The notes: generated by a model from the letters alone, not told the origin. A stretch of 64,000 nt of DNA from Lycorma delicatula (GCF_047948215.1 NC_134456.1:57923029-57987028), one strand, 5' to 3'. Shown: positions 1 through 61,649, counted from the first letter of the stretch. Translations and numbers: made by a program.

Positions 1-1855
1 AAAATAATTTATAAAATTGTCAAAAGTGTCTTGAAGCATAGTTAACCTTTACGAATTGATAGCGCTATTGTCGCTTATGAAATGTTCCCGCGCTTCAATT
101 ACATTTCTCATATTTCAGATGTCAGAAGCTATCCTATAAAAAATATACAACTACTGACAATACATTTTAAAACTATTTTCCCATTTTTTATATAATTTTA
201 ATTTTTTAATAGATTGAATATGATTTTTAAACTAATATAAAAAATTATTAAATCCATGCATAATTTCAACATAGGTTGGCCCAACCACAAATATTTGCAT
301 GAAGTAATATTTAACAGGTGTTAATTTATTAATCAAATTTTGTTATTGAAGATTTTGCAGTCACTCCTTAAAAACAAATTTTGGGTTAACAAAAGTTCAG
401 CCATAAATGTAAATTAACCCCCAATAAAATATTGCTTTAAAATCTCAATTACCAATTTTGAACAACCTTATTTAATTTTGATATAACTATTTAGTAAAAT
501 GAATGGCAAACAGAAGTTCTTAAAAAATTTGCACATAACTTCAACTTTCTCCATATAATTAGACCAAAAATCTGTGCCACGTACATTCTAAAACTTGCTA
601 CAGAATTAAATAAGATTACTTTATATCCCAAGAATTAATTTAGATTTTGACAGTATTTTCTTAACTCTGGTGAGTGCTAATTTCCATATTGATATAAAAT
701 TGTTTACAAAAAAAGGGTATGCAAAATATTTGGCAGTACATAAAAGAAACTTAAACATGAAAATAAATCTCATTTATTCCTAACAATCATTTTAATTTTT
801 TGTTTCCTAACCCTAAAGTGCCCTGCAACCTTCCAAAATTGCAGCTGTTTTTATTTAAATGTTTCTTTTATATTATTTTCATGATAGATTTTTTAACTAT
901 TATAAACTTCATTCATAAAACTATTCTTAATTGTCAAATAATTTTCAAAATTTACTTCATTTTACTAGCCTTAAGAGCATTTTCTGTAGAATTGTCTAGT
1001 TTCAAAACATAACCTACTACATTCTTTTGTATACAAACACTTAAAACAACAAACATCAATTTTCTTTTGAATCAGAGTCAAGTTTTTTATCTCCAGTAAT
1101 TGTCAATGCTGCATCCATAAATTTTAATACATATAAACAAAATCAAAATCATTATAACAACATATTTTTTTTTCAATTTGTGGGAATTTTATTTCTAAAC
1201 ATCCATATTTTGATTTAAATTCAATTTCTCATTACTTACACTTATCTCACCTTTCTCTTGATTTATTTCCCTATGATGATCAATACCTGCTTAGAGAATT
1301 AATTTAAAAATTACAAATATAAGCTCAGTATCTTAAAAACTATTGAGAGATGTGCATATCATTATATAAATAATACACCTGTATTATTTATATCTATTTA
1401 CTCACACTGAGTTGATTAATTTTTATCAATAGTAGAACAAATAAAATAATTTTTTTTTCCTCATTTTGCCATTATATAAAAAACCCCTAAATTTAGTTTT
1501 AATTAAAAATTTAGCCTCTTTTATAAGTATTAACATCAAAATAACTTCTCTCTAAAGTAACACTAAAACTCTTCATCTAAGTTATTTACCTCCTCAATTT
1601 TACAAACATAATATCTTAGTAAAAATGTTAATACTATAAGGATCACACCTAAAATATCATTGATTACATTGATAAACAAAAAAAAAAATTTAATGTTTCT
1701 CTAACTGTTATGCTATTTCTTGAATTGCTTTTTTGTGTACATTACAGATGTGTAAATACAATCACCCTTAGTTTTAAATAAATTACGCTTTAAAAAAATT
1801 GCAGGAAAATATATTTAAAATCTGTAAAATTTATAATTTTGCATGACCATACCTG
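1..1855. other. A+T-rich non-coding stretch
   Basis: I see no gene, repeat array or recognisable element here. Frames are closed by frequent stops on both strands, and the sequence is dominated by short A and T runs. It lies beyond the 3' end of the coiled-coil gene and to the left of a decayed protein-family copy. Confidence 0.6.
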
Positions 1856-3367
1856 TGTTAGAATGGTTTCGCTGGTGCTTTTCTTTTATAAATAGCCTCA
1901 GACACGTCCCAAATTAATGTCCAACAGTATTGGCTAGCGTGTTAGTATTCCATTTCCCTTTATCGTGGCATTCCATCACCAAAATGTCTTGGTGGAAACA
2001 TTCACCATGTTCACTTACGTTTCCGAGGTTGTCTGGGAAAAATTCAGATGTGAGTGAGGAAATGTATCTTCAAAGGCATACTCCCATAGCTCTGTATGAA
2101 GTAAGAAGTTGATTAACAATATTGTAGTAATTGTTGGATTTCTGTCTGCCAAGTTTTGCAAACGTCTTTAAACTACATTATTTAAGAGTTAAATACATCA
2201 TCTTTGACCAACTCTCTTATTTGAGGATCAACAAATATTCCTTCTTTAATTTTCCTTCACTTACATCCGGAAATTTCTGCCTGATGTACAAAAATCTGAG
2301 GCTCTCCTTCTTCATTGCTTTTACAAAATTTTTCATTAGTCCTAGCTTGATATGGAGAGGGGGTGAAAATAGGTTTTTGGGTTCAACTAAGGGTTGATAA
2401 ATAAAATTTTTCCCATTTGGAGTTAAGTTGTCTCGTTTCTTTCACTCTTTGGTAACATAATGTTTATCCCTAGGTCAGCTGTCCCATTTGCAAAGAAAAC
2501 ACATGTACTTAGTATGGCCTAACTGCATAGCTAAAAGAACAGCTACAACTTTCAAATCACCACACATGTCCAGCTATGTTTTTTATAACTTATTTTTTCA
2601 AGAACATCTTTCATTACATTGCATGTCTCTTTCAAATTAATACCATAAGCGATTGGTATTGAAGGATATTTGTTACTGCAGTGTAGTAGAACCACTTTTA
2701 AACTATACTTGGATGAATCTATGAAAAGGTGCCAGTCCTCAGGTTTATGAACTTGTACTAAGTACAACATAAGCTCATCAATATTTATGCAATAAACCAA
2801 ATTATTTTATTTATCTTAACAGTTAAGCTTTATTTTTTGATAGATTTAAATCCTTAACCAAGTCATTTAATTTACCTTGTGAACAGGATGTGGCTTATTG
2901 GAATATAATTTTTTTTTTAAATCATTGTTGTTTTCTTAAGTACTGCCTGATTCTTCATCACTGCTTTCAAAATATACATTGACAGGTGGCTCAGGAACTG
3001 TAGTAATTTCACTGTGAGGTACACGACTGATTGTAGATTGTAATGAAGCATATTTTACAGAATGTTTAGATTTTTTAGAAATTCCAGACACACTTGTTAA
3101 ACAAAAAAAACAATTGGTTACATGATCCTTTGGTTCACACCAAGCCAAAGGTACACCAAATGCCAAAGCCTTCCATGTACCTTTCAGCCATCTTCTTAAA
3201 TATATAGAACAATTTGTGCATGCTACATGAGAAGTTCACATCTTATCCTGATCACCAAAATATGCTTTTTTAATTAAAGATGTAATGTTTTTTCTACTTG
3301 ATTTTACAGTAAACTCACCACATACATAACAAAAGGCATCCACATCATTTACACAATTTCAAGGCAT
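1856..3367 (-). pseudogene. Decayed copy of a widespread uncharacterised arthropod protein family
   Basis: Read on the minus strand, fragments in shifting frames follow the order of a large multi-copy uncharacterised protein family that I recall from insect and other invertebrate genomes. From the N-terminus they are: a Cys pair region with CYVCGEF and ACTNC (about 3190-3340); a block with the sense FGVPLAWCEPKDH and a C-x2-C pair (2936-3166); a block containing PEDWHLFIDSSKYSLK (2552-2800); a region resembling the PPLHIKLG and KEGIF blocks (2130-2420); and a C-terminal part with HSHLNF and YKRKAPAK (1860-2060). Several stops and frame changes break it, including a stop two codons after the ATG at 3365-3367. 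No introns are apparent, so it may be a retrocopy or part of a mobile element. The function of the family is unknown to me. The family match is from memory; the order of blocks is seen directly. Confidence 0.7.
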
Positions 3368-4720
3368 TATGATACTGCACAGTTAATAAACTGACAGCAA
3401 TAAAACTTAACAAAATTAATTCACTCCTAAATCCAGTGCTTAATACAAAAAACACATCTGTGTATTCAGCTACATGTTTTGATCTGCACAGACATGATTA
3501 ATCTTGTCCATGAAGGCTTACTCTTCAGTATTAGATATGATGCCATAAAAGTTTTCAAAAATGGTGGGTGATAGAAAGATTCTGAGTTCATATCCATTTT
3601 CAGCATCAAAAAGCAGATTAAAATCATGTATCACATGTTAGGAAACAAAATTATATTTATCATGTTATTTCTTTAAATAAACTTAAAACACAATTCTATC
3701 CCTGTAAACAGTTTTCAGTAAAATATTTACACTATTGGTACTTAACTGGAAAAAGATACACATATGACAATTACGTAATTTTAATATTCAACTTAATATT
3801 TCACCATAGTTAAAAAAAAAAAAAAATAGTTAAAAGGTCAAGGGCGTCTGCCCTTAACCTATTTTTAATTCCTGAAACATAACATTATAATTTTATACCC
3901 TAAAAGAGCATTTATTTTCAGTTGACATTGAGGGCTACCAAATAATTACTTAGTTTTTAACTTTGCATACAATCAAAATCATAAGTTTTTTAAAACAAAC
4001 AGTATTTCAAAATATTGTTAGTTCTTAATCATACATAATAATTTTTCATTAATTTAATGATTACAGATTATCCATGTCATCCATTTTAGACATTGTCAAC
4101 AGAATTTTAATTTATAAAAGTAGACAAAAAATATAAGAACTTTTAAAACTGACTACAATAAAGTTTTACCTTTGAGCTACCATTTGCTGTATGCTGAGCT
4201 CCTTTAGTGTCAGCCACTGAGAGCACTGTTTCGCAAAATTTGGTGACACTGGAACAGCACTCCCTATGTTTATGCATATCTAAGATTTTCATTTTGTTAA
4301 TAACTGCACATGTAGTTTGTTTTAATGAGATAGTGACTTTCAGTAGTGAAGAAATGCTTAAAATCATTTTTTGTATTGTGAAAACTTACTTTTGTCCAGA
4401 TATAACTTTTTAATCAGAGCAGTCAAGTTTGTATCATAATATGGTGTTCTGCCTGTTAGCAGACCCCTGGCGTTACTGCTGTTTCAATTTGTTTCTGTCC
4501 AATGCATTTTTTGGCTTTTTCTGGCCGAACACTTTGGCATTATCATCATGCAAACAAAATGTATATGTTTTAACTAAATGTTAAAAATCTTAAAATGAAA
4601 ATCTGTAACGTATACTAAAATTAAAATAAAAACACAAAGATGTATCATGCTATATATCTGATTAATGAAATTACCATCTGCTTTTACATCAATTAATATA
4701 AATAGCTGATACACAGTAAT
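3368..4720. other. Non-coding stretch between two relics
   Basis: No supported gene. The part near 4400-4720 lies directly 3' of the LINE ORF2 stop on the minus strand, so it may include that element's 3' untranslated region. I could not find the poly(A) tail or target duplication that would fix the boundary. Confidence 0.5.
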
Positions 4721-7150
4721 TCAAATATTTGAATAGAAATGGACAGCCCCAAGGAATCGCAAAACATCAGATAACTTATGTTTCATTATCCCCCAGAATA
4801 GTTTGTATGTTAGTCCCTAGTTTAAATTTGTGATGCAGTGCTACATAACATTTGTGTGCAGTTCCACAAGGATGTTGTGCAATGTTAGTTGGCAGTCACA
4901 GCAAGCACAAGCAGTGCATTTGCCAAGTCATCAGATATCCATGAGTTATCCTAGTGTGTCCCATTTGTACGGCAGATAATAACCTCCTCTCAACTGTTAT
5001 TTCTGCATGAGGAGCTCCACTTGCCATTAAGGAAATACTGTCCTTAATTGGGTGAAGTTTATTGTTCATGGTAACATACTACTCACTTTAGCATCCATCA
5101 TGAACTACCCTCTTCAGGAAACAGACAATATTGTTTCAGGTTGAACAGACAAAGAACATTCAAAACAAAGAAGGCTGAAAACAAAACTCTTTTGCTGCAC
5201 TATCTGCATGCTCATTGCCTGAAATACCTGTATGGCTGGGGATCCACCAGAAGCTGATTATTGTAAAGAAGGCTACCAAGGAGGGTAATAACATGGAGCC
5301 ATAAGAACTGATGGTAATTTTACATTTAGAGCTGATAAAAGGCGTTAAGCCTGATGCCTAGCAGAGCAGTAGATCTCAGCTGCTCCTGGTATCAATTAGC
5401 ATACTGGATGAGTTGGTTGTGCTTTAATGTGAAAAGCACCTGCAGCAAGACAGATGAATGAATGATTAAATGATGAGACTGCATCCAGCATTTTTATTGC
5501 GTTGGTCCACGCCAGTGAATAAGCCACTCAGCCATAATCTAATTGGGAACAGACTAGAGCTCAGTATTAGCTCCTCAGCACGTCCAGCATTTTTTGACAT
5601 TTTACCTTCAGCTTCTTCAAATGTTACCCATGTTAGCCATTGGCCATTCCTAGAAATCTAATCCGCATGCATGCCTCAACTGGTTCACCATGTAAATACA
5701 GTTGAGGGTTAATGTGTCCCCTCAACCGGGAAAAGCAAATGCACTTAGTTTTTTCTGAAGAAATGTGAATCCAGTAGATTTACATCACAATTCTAAGCAG
5801 GTTATTGTGTTCTGAAACAGCCTTTCACCCGTAGCTAATGTTTTACAAGCTATGTAAATAAAAAGTTCATCACAAATAACTATTACATTATTATTTATGT
5901 CTACAGCAAATAAAGTAACACTTACGACAAGTACCTGAGCCACTCAGTTCTCCACTGTGAAACATTCAGATACCATTGTTCAAACTCTAACTTGAAGGAC
6001 CATCTACTGAGAAAACCCCTGATAATATGAGCAGATTACCTTGTAATAGGATTACTCTCCTTCATGTCATGTCATTTGCCTTTTGTAAATCGAAAAAATA
6101 CAGCAACCAGACATTCACAAAGTAGGATTGCAGGCTTTTTAATTGCAGCTTCTAGGGCAACTATTAATCAATAAACGATCTGCCCTGATGGAAAGTGCAT
6201 TGTTCTGGGGCAATCGGGAGTTTCTCTCAAGGTACTACACTAGATGATGGTTTACTATTCGTTCATTCACCTTGCATGGGTATTGGTCAAGGAAATAGGA
6301 CAGTAACTTGTTGAGCATGATTTATTTTTACCAGGTTTCAGTATTGCACACCTGGTCAGAGAAAATTTTGTTGTAGATATACAAAAGATGCAGTGCATTA
6401 TCTGGTAAATTTGATAACATACTGAGCCTGATACCATTCCCAGGGTAAGTGTCTCGAGAATTATTTAGCGCATACCTTATTTCATTATAAGAAAAAAATA
6501 ATCTGCAACTTATATTCACAAACTCAGGATAATGACGATGTACATGAAACTGCTTTGAACAACCTTCCAAATGTGGTCACTATATCAATTGGCATCGTAA
6601 CAAGGTTTTCACCACTTTGAAAAGTGACAGCTGCAGCGATTGTACAGATCCACCTACCAAAACTTTCTCCATGTAACAGATGATTGTATTGTCTGAGAAA
6701 TTGATTTGATGTAATTCATCCAATAATTCCATTTAGCACACCGAAAAACTTGATGGCAAACAGCCCTCGCCGTTGCGTAAGGCGCAGAACAACCTGCAGT
6801 CCTCATCCCACCAATGAACCTTAGCTTCCCAGATAATGTATTGGCACTATCAAGAATTTGGTGTGCTGCGTGGCTTACTCTGAGGAAAATCACTACTACA
6901 ACATTAAAGGTATAGATCGATGCATGAAGATACAGGATCGTGCAATCATTCAGTATGCAAAGATCTAAGTTCTGCCTCAGTTAATCAACTATATTGCCTC
7001 TGGATGAACATGATGGTGAGCCAAAAGAATGGTGATGGGCATTGAAATCGCCAATTATTAGGCAGGATATGGGAACTTGGGAAAACAGACAGGATGTATC
7101 ATTCTCACTTTGGAGGAAGATACAAGTTGCAGATAGTTATTTTCACTGTT
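4721..7150 (-). pseudogene. LINE ORF2 relic: endonuclease, reverse transcriptase, RNase H
   Basis: ORF2 made the target nick, reverse-transcribed the element RNA and removed RNA from the hybrid. Pieces visible on the minus strand are: GDFNAHH of the endonuclease near 7030-7055; FRCAKWNYW and neighbouring linker near 6700-6760; the RT block NEIRYALNNSRDTYPG near 6430-6490, then a block reading like SYRPISLT near 6270-6300; the catalytic YxDD region decayed to CDELFIYIA near 5860-5885; GFTFSSEKTKCICFSR near 5735-5785; the RNase H signature near 5190-5250; and a Cys cluster near 4865-4930. The last in-frame block, SDVLRFLGAVHFYSNI, ends in TGA at 4721-4723 and gives the C-terminus. Many frame changes separate these blocks. 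Loss of the first Asp/Tyr pattern at the catalytic site alone would inactivate it. Confidence 0.85.
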
Positions 7151-7570
7151 ACTGCAGGGATGTTTCACTGCTAGCAGAATATGGGCGGCTATTATGATTT
7201 CCTTTATGAAAAAAGCTACACCCTCACATCCTCTGCCCTATCTGACATCTTTCGCAGATGTCAGATTTATGTTCCTCAAAAGGGGAACAGAAACCGCAAA
7301 CATTCCACTGAACAATTCTCAGCCACAGTAACTACTTTTCAATTAGAAAAACTGTGCGCAAATTACAACTATTATCCGGTTTTCCTTTGTGGTATTAATG
7401 AGCACTTCATTGACCTTCATATCCTCCAAGATGGTGGGGATTTTTTTAAACCAAGGATGTCGGAGATACAGTACCAGATGACAATTTTTTGTAGATCCTT
7501 CTTTCAGATATTTTTTTTTTAGTGTGCTGACTCAATTGGTTTTTGGAATAACAGATAGCATCTGAACAAG

Positions 7571-7828
7571 CTATATTAATTCACTGCCCTGATCCGCACT
7601 GTTGACCTGCATTTGCAGGGGCATGCTTGATGTAGCAGCAGCAAATGAGATGTCTGGGAATTTAGTGTTTTTTTTTATTCTCTTCATGTGGCCAGAAGAT
7701 ACCTTTTGCACTGTAAAAATTTTGAGAATTGTCTTTTCTTTGAAAGTTGGGTAATCTTGTGAGTGTGCTGAATGCAATCCACCACATTTTTCTTCTTTAC
7801 AGTTAGTATCAGTAACCCTCTTTAGCAC
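7571..7828 (-). pseudogene. LINE ORF1 (gag-like) C-terminal fragment
   Basis: The segment contains KCGGLHSAHSQDYPTFKEK followed by a stretch near IFTVQKVSSGHMKRI. This is the usual end of an insect LINE ORF1, where a CCHC knuckle is followed by an acidic/basic tail; the Cys expected in place of Tyr after SQD is missing. It lies just upstream of the ORF2 endonuclease on the same strand, as expected for one element. The N-terminal part of ORF1 is not recognisable beyond about 7900. ORF1 proteins bind element RNA to form the transposition particle. Confidence 0.65.
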
Positions 7829-7900
7829 ATACTGTAGTTTTCAAGCAAGATATTTTAGTGACAGGTAACCTACTATTATTTTTTCCGTAGTATGGGAAGA

Positions 7901-8942
7901 ATGATTGTTAGTGTAAGAGATATCAGTTTTCTACTCCACTCTGATGTTACACAATACGTTTCAACTCAACACCTTGCGGATGAAGCTCATGATCAGATTA
8001 CACCACAGCTTGTATTTAAAGATTTTGTGGCACACTGCTATTATATTGATACCAGCCAAATTGGTAAGACGCAACAGTTTGACTCATCATTAATGTATCA
8101 ATTAGTATTGTTCCATCTCAATTTCTTGATGGTTTTTGATGAACCAATCTTGCAAATTCTTGCAGAAAACATTTTGCAAATTAATTTCTCTATACATCCA
8201 TGTTTTAATTACGAATTTGTAGGATGAGTGTAGGATCCCTCATCAGAAAGGTAAAATCAAAAAATTCTCAAATGGGCAGATGTAAGTACTGGACTAAAAA
8301 AAGTATTTCATTTTCAAACATATCCATCAAATTGTTGCTCATATATCAATTCTCAGCTGTATAATTCTTAAAACTAGGTAAATTATTTTTAAAATTATAA
8401 ATCAAAAGACTAAGTTTTATTAGCTTTAATATCTGTCGTTTCATAAGATATCTTCTTAAATATCTATTTAAGCAGTGTAATTATTATGATTATAAATATA
8501 ATTAAAAAATGATAATTACTTTTTCTGGTTCAGATTTTTCTACATTTTTTCTGAGAAAAATTTAGAAATCAAAATACAAAAAAATCTGATACAACTTATC
8601 CCAATTTCACATATTGTATTTTATATCAACAAGAGATAATCTTTTTTTATTCTAACACAGCAACAGCAGAAGCCAAATTACTGCTCATAATATATAACAT
8701 CATTAACAATACAAAGACAAATTAGTTGGTAGGCCAAATATTATGTTTAATTAATTTGGTAATGAAAGGATGTAATGAAGGGAAAATGTTAGTGGAAGAT
8801 AAAGATGGAATGTACAAAATATAAAACTGAGGATTGTAGGATATAATTAGTTGTAACTGAAGGAAAATGAGAGTAGTATTCAAATAATAAAATGACTTTA
8901 CTCAAAAAATAAAACCAGTACAAAAACTCTAGCAAAAGCAGG
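7901..8942. other. Non-coding stretch 3' of the coiled-coil gene
   Basis: No supported gene. An open stretch on the plus strand at 7892-8227 has no family resemblance that I can see and probably overlaps the unrecognised 5' part of the LINE. The rest is A+T-rich spacer. Confidence 0.45.
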
Positions 8943-8960
8943 TTTATTTATTTATTTATT
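8943..8960 (-). terminator. Candidate polyadenylation signal cluster of the coiled-coil gene
   Basis: On the minus strand this reads as overlapping AATAAA hexamers. It is the first perfect AATAAA met downstream of the candidate stop codon at 9477, and T/G-rich sequence follows it. It would give a 3' untranslated region of a little over 500 bases. A weaker ATTAAA occurs nearer, around 9105. Confidence 0.4.
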
Positions 8961-9476
8961 ATATCAGGACCCTTCCTTTTTATCTATAGAATACATTAAT
9001 ACAGTATTGGAATAATATCTTAACTCACCACAAAAAAATATGGGTATAATTTCAAAGTCTGAGTAGTTTTTTCTTATGTGGTAGTTATATATATGTTTCA
9101 ATAGAGTTTAATATTGCCCTACTCATTTTTAGTCTACACAGTCTATTAATATATAAACAGTACAATCTACAAATACAATCTGAAATAAAACTATTTCATT
9201 GTTACAAGTTAGAAGTAAAAAAAAATTATAATAAAATAAATAAATGTATATTTGTAAACAGGTTAAAAATATAAAAAATGAGTACAAAACTAACAGCAGA
9301 TTTCCACTTTCTTTAAAAAAAATTTTTGAGTTAACCTCTTTTACAATTTTTATAACATTTTCAGATCACCCGGTAGATAAATAATGTGTAACAAGTAGTC
9401 CTCCAAATGAATATTTTTGTATGGTTTGTATGTATACAAAATATCTATATATTCATGTAAGAGAAATTAAGATTAT

Positions 9477-57834
<48,358 letters not shown>

Positions 57835-58144
57835 CTGAAATCATAAAAGTATGATTATCAAAATTCATTTTAAATGTATTTTCAAATATGGTATACAACA
57901 GTTTCATAAGATATTATAAAATATACATAAGATATTACACATAAAATATGCATTTGAATGGATACGCTTTATGAATGGATGGTCTAATCATGACAATATC
58001 TTATGTTGAAACTTTCTGCTCTTGGGTGAAGGGCTATAGAAATACTACCATGGATTCTCAAACTCAGAGAAAAACTGATTTGTCACAAGCCTCATTTCTA
58101 AAACATATGGTAGCTAATATGTTCTATTATCATATGTAAAATTG

Positions 58145-58177
58145 GCATTCCTGTGCTCCAGAGGAGCACAGGAATGC
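58145..58177. repeat. Perfect 15-base hairpin with three-base loop
   Basis: GCATTCCTGTGCTCC, loop AGA, then its exact reverse complement. It is markedly more G+C-rich than its surroundings. Confidence 0.95.
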
Positions 58178-58734
58178 TACATGCTACATCAAAATTTTAT
58201 TATAGTAACAACAATAGTATGTTAAGTATTTATTGGCATAAAATAATCACCAGATGCCCAGACAAGTAGTTTAACAAGGGGAGTTATCCTGTTAATTCTA
58301 CTACAATGCTATTCTAATATACATTCTTCAATATTCTATACTATGGTTAAATATACGATTAATCTAGTGTAGAACATGAGGGAGATGAATATATGCTTGA
58401 ACTAGGGCCTCCTACTCTAAAAAATCCCATTTTACACTTCATCTTATTACACTTAATAATTTCAAATTTAATAAATGTAATGTAAATTCATATCAGTTTA
58501 GAGACCCTCAGTACTGACTTCAGGTCTATGATATTAGGCAGCACAAAGGGAAAAATGGTGAGGGAGATTTCAGAAAAATATTAAATATTCAACTTCAATT
58601 ATTTTTTTATGAAAACAAAAACAGCTTCAATTATCTTTTTTATGAGACTACTTCAAATTAACAGCAATCTGCTTTTTACAGAAGTCTATAAAGCTGTGAT
58701 ATGAAACAAAGAGGTTTTTGGTTAATGGATGTTA

Positions 58735-59857
58735 CAATGGAGGTTCAATTATTAACAAGATGAGCTTTGTTGTCAAACTTCTTGCCATGCAAAAAGTCTT
58801 TGAGCAAGCTGAACAAATTAAAATTGGATGTGGTGAGGTCTGGGCTCTAAGGAGGATGTGGTAATATCTCCCAACCCAACTTCTTGAACGTTTCTTCTGT
58901 TCTTTGAAGAATGTAGGGGCAAGCGTTGTCAGCAAAAGAATCACAACTTTGAGAGAGTGCCCTGATATTTCCCATTATTGTGGGTCTCAATTTCTGTTGG
59001 AGCATGATAGAATAGTACTCACTGTTCACAGTGCATTGCTCTTCTAAATAGCCACTAAAAATTGGGCCTTGCAAGTCCCAGAAGACCACCAACATCTCTT
59101 TACAAGCTGCCCGTTGAATTTTGAATTTTTTTTTATGGACGAATCCAAATGTTTTCACTTATGATTTTGCTGTTTGGCTTGGGTTTGAAATGGTGTATCC
59201 ACATTTCATCACAGGTCATTATACAAGGAAAGCGCCATTACCCTCCACTTTAAACCAATCTTTGAGCTCAGAACAAATGCAAATCTGGGTGTCTTTATGG
59301 GCTTGAGTCAACTGTTTTGGAACCCATCTCAAACACATTTTGCAATTATTTAGCATGTCATGAGTGATTGCATGTGCAGTTTCAACACTAATATTACACA
59401 AACTAGCAATATGAGAAATTTTGACTCGTCTTCAGGAATAAATCATTTATGCGATTTTGTAGCATGACAGCTGGAACTAACTGGTCTTCCAGAGCGATGG
59501 AGATCAGTCACACCTGTTCTGCCCAAATTAAACTGTTCCACCCACATACACATTATGATGGTTTAAACACTTTTTCCATATTGTTTCAACATTCTTGAGT
59601 AGATTTCCACTGTTTTCAGACCTTCTGATAGCAAAAATCTTATCACTGAATGTTTTTACTCGTCCAGCATACATTTCAAACAGAGCTGACATTCTGAAAT
59701 CAATCAAAGAGGTTATGTTTGAATTAATTATGATCCAACAGCTATAAACAGCTATATGTGTTCCCAAGGTTGCCAACTTGACCCTAATGCTTTGTTATCA
59801 TTGAATGAATTTTTTTCTCTACATCAGTTTGTTTCTTTAATTATTGAACGTCCCTCA
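58735..59857 (-). mobile_element. Mariner-like element, second family, copy 1 (decayed)
   Basis: The right end reads inward TGAGGGACGTTCAATAATTA next to TA at 59858-59859. The left end is a diverged match (GGAGGTTCAATTATTAA) next to TA at 58733-58734. Minus-strand transposase remains include CLRWVPKQLTQAHKD, CDEMWIHHF with the first catalytic Asp kept, and FADNACPY with the second. It is about 1.12 kb, shorter than the related copy at 61650, so the 3' coding part has probably been deleted. Several stops break it. Confidence 0.82.
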
Positions 59858-60819
59858 TACAGAGCCTAGATTTTACAATAATTTAAAGTTCTGTTCAATG
59901 AAATAAATCTAGCATGATTTTTTTGCATTAAATGTAAAATATTTTCACATCTGATCAAGTCAATTGCTTAAATGTAAATTTTAATTTACTGAGTTTTATT
60001 GTGAAGAAGTTTAATAAGGACTGATTTGGATACAATGTACAGATTTTGTGTGTGAATATGCATCCGCACTGGCATGCATATCCAAAATTCTTGTTTCCTC
60101 TCTGTTTCATTTAATAAATATCCAAATACCATATTAGTAAAAAAATAAATATTGTAAATTTATTCTTAATTATTTTTAAAAATAAATATATTATATATTT
60201 AATTCTTAACAAGGGTTAAATAGCCATACATGTACTTTTGTATAAAACTGGCTACATAACTAATATTCAGGTGATATTAACATATGGAAACTGCTTGATA
60301 TTTTAACGGATTCTAGGAGGTAGAAAAAAGCGGAGATTTACTTCTACGATGCTGGAAATTATTGTCTGCCATCTTGGGCCCACCATATTGAAAATCAAAC
60401 TACTTTTTTTAAAATGATTTTAATGTAAACTTTTATGAGAGAAAGAATGGCCTGAAACAATTTTTGCCTTTGCCATTGGCTACTGCTTTTGCCTTTTCGA
60501 GTTACAAGCAATAGTTGCAAACTGTAAAATCATCATGGTAGTATTAAAATGAAGTAAAATCCCTGTACTATTTTTATTTTGTATTACCTTCAGAATTACA
60601 TCAAATAACAATATTTAAACAGTTAATGTAGGAATTAATGGTCCAAACACTAATACTGATAATTTAAAACACTAGTTGAAAGTTTTTGAGAACTTTCTGA
60701 ACAACCCTTGTGTAACTAAACATACAGACATAACAAATGTACATAACTAAACACATGATATATTTAACCTAGTTTGTGATCAAAATAAATTATCAATTAA
60801 CAAAATCTAAGATCTCTCA

Positions 60820-61600
60820 ATTTCAAATTTTTTTTGCCCATCTTATTTTCAAAATCCTTCTGTTAACACTACATTTCAATTGCCTCTATCCTAACCGTTT
60901 TTTTACCTATTGCTCATGTTTTGTCAACATATAGCGCTTCACTTTACAAACATTTTTAATAATTTCCCTCTAATTTTTAGATCTACATTTAATACTAGTT
61001 TATAGTTATAAATACTTCTCAGTCATTTGTAATTTTACATATCCATAAATAATGCAATCTACTTCTGGTATAAATGTGTTTGAAATTCATTATCTTAGGT
61101 TTATTTTTATTTATTTTCAGACTGAAATTCTCTCTTAGCAATAAATCCGTGCTATGCAGAATTTTTAAAAAGTAATCTTTCATTTCTGCCAAAAAAACAA
61201 AACAATATCATTAAAAAACCTTAATGTCTATCTCCTTGGATGGTTATTGTGCTCCTAAATTTGACTTTCAATTTCTACATTGCTTCTTCAAAGCACAAAC
61301 TGCAATGGAACTGGAATATACTAAATTTTCTCACTTCTTTCAGAATCAGAGCTCGCCTCTCTTCATCTTTTATTCTCATAACTGCAGTTGAGTTCTAAAT
61401 ATTTTTAAGTCCCTAAATATTTTTAATTTTAAACAATTTCATCTTACATTAACACAAATGATTTTATAGATTTACAAATTCCATGTAGCTAGTTTTATTC
61501 TTCTTAAGTTTTTTCTAAATTTTATCTCAAGGGCTTCAATGACCAACCTTGTAATCCCGTGTTCATTCTGAAAGCCAAATGGGTTCTTCATGTAATATAT
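60820..61600 (-). mobile_element. RTE-like LINE, reverse transcriptase fragment
   Basis: The minus strand shows, in broken frames, NPFGFQNEHGITRLVIEAL (about 61535-61590) like the QFGFRKGMGTREAI block of RTE reverse transcriptases, pieces reading like LKINKNKPKIMNF (near 61090), and RIEAIEM with RRILKIRWA-like sequence (about 60845-60895). The last block is the same one seen in the fragment at 54100-54155. Many stops; dead. Confidence 0.55.
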
Positions 61601-61649
61601 ATAGTTTTTACAACACATTCTATACCCCTGTAAATTACCCTAGTAAGCA

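Larger units (their letters stand above)
4721..7900 (-). mobile_element. Decayed non-LTR retrotransposon (LINE) with ORF1 and ORF2 remains
   Basis: On the minus strand the parts run in the normal order of an APE-type LINE: an ORF1 tail (7571-7828), an endonuclease with the motif GDFNAHH (about 7030-7055), reverse transcriptase, RNase H with the signature WIPSHTGISGNEHADSAAK (about 5190-5250), and a Cys-containing tail. The order endonuclease, reverse transcriptase, RNase H points to the I group or a relative rather than Jockey or R1, which usually lack RNase H. Stops and frameshifts occur throughout, so it is dead. The left boundary is set at the ORF2 stop and the right one is approximate; no target duplication was found. 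Confidence 0.85.
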
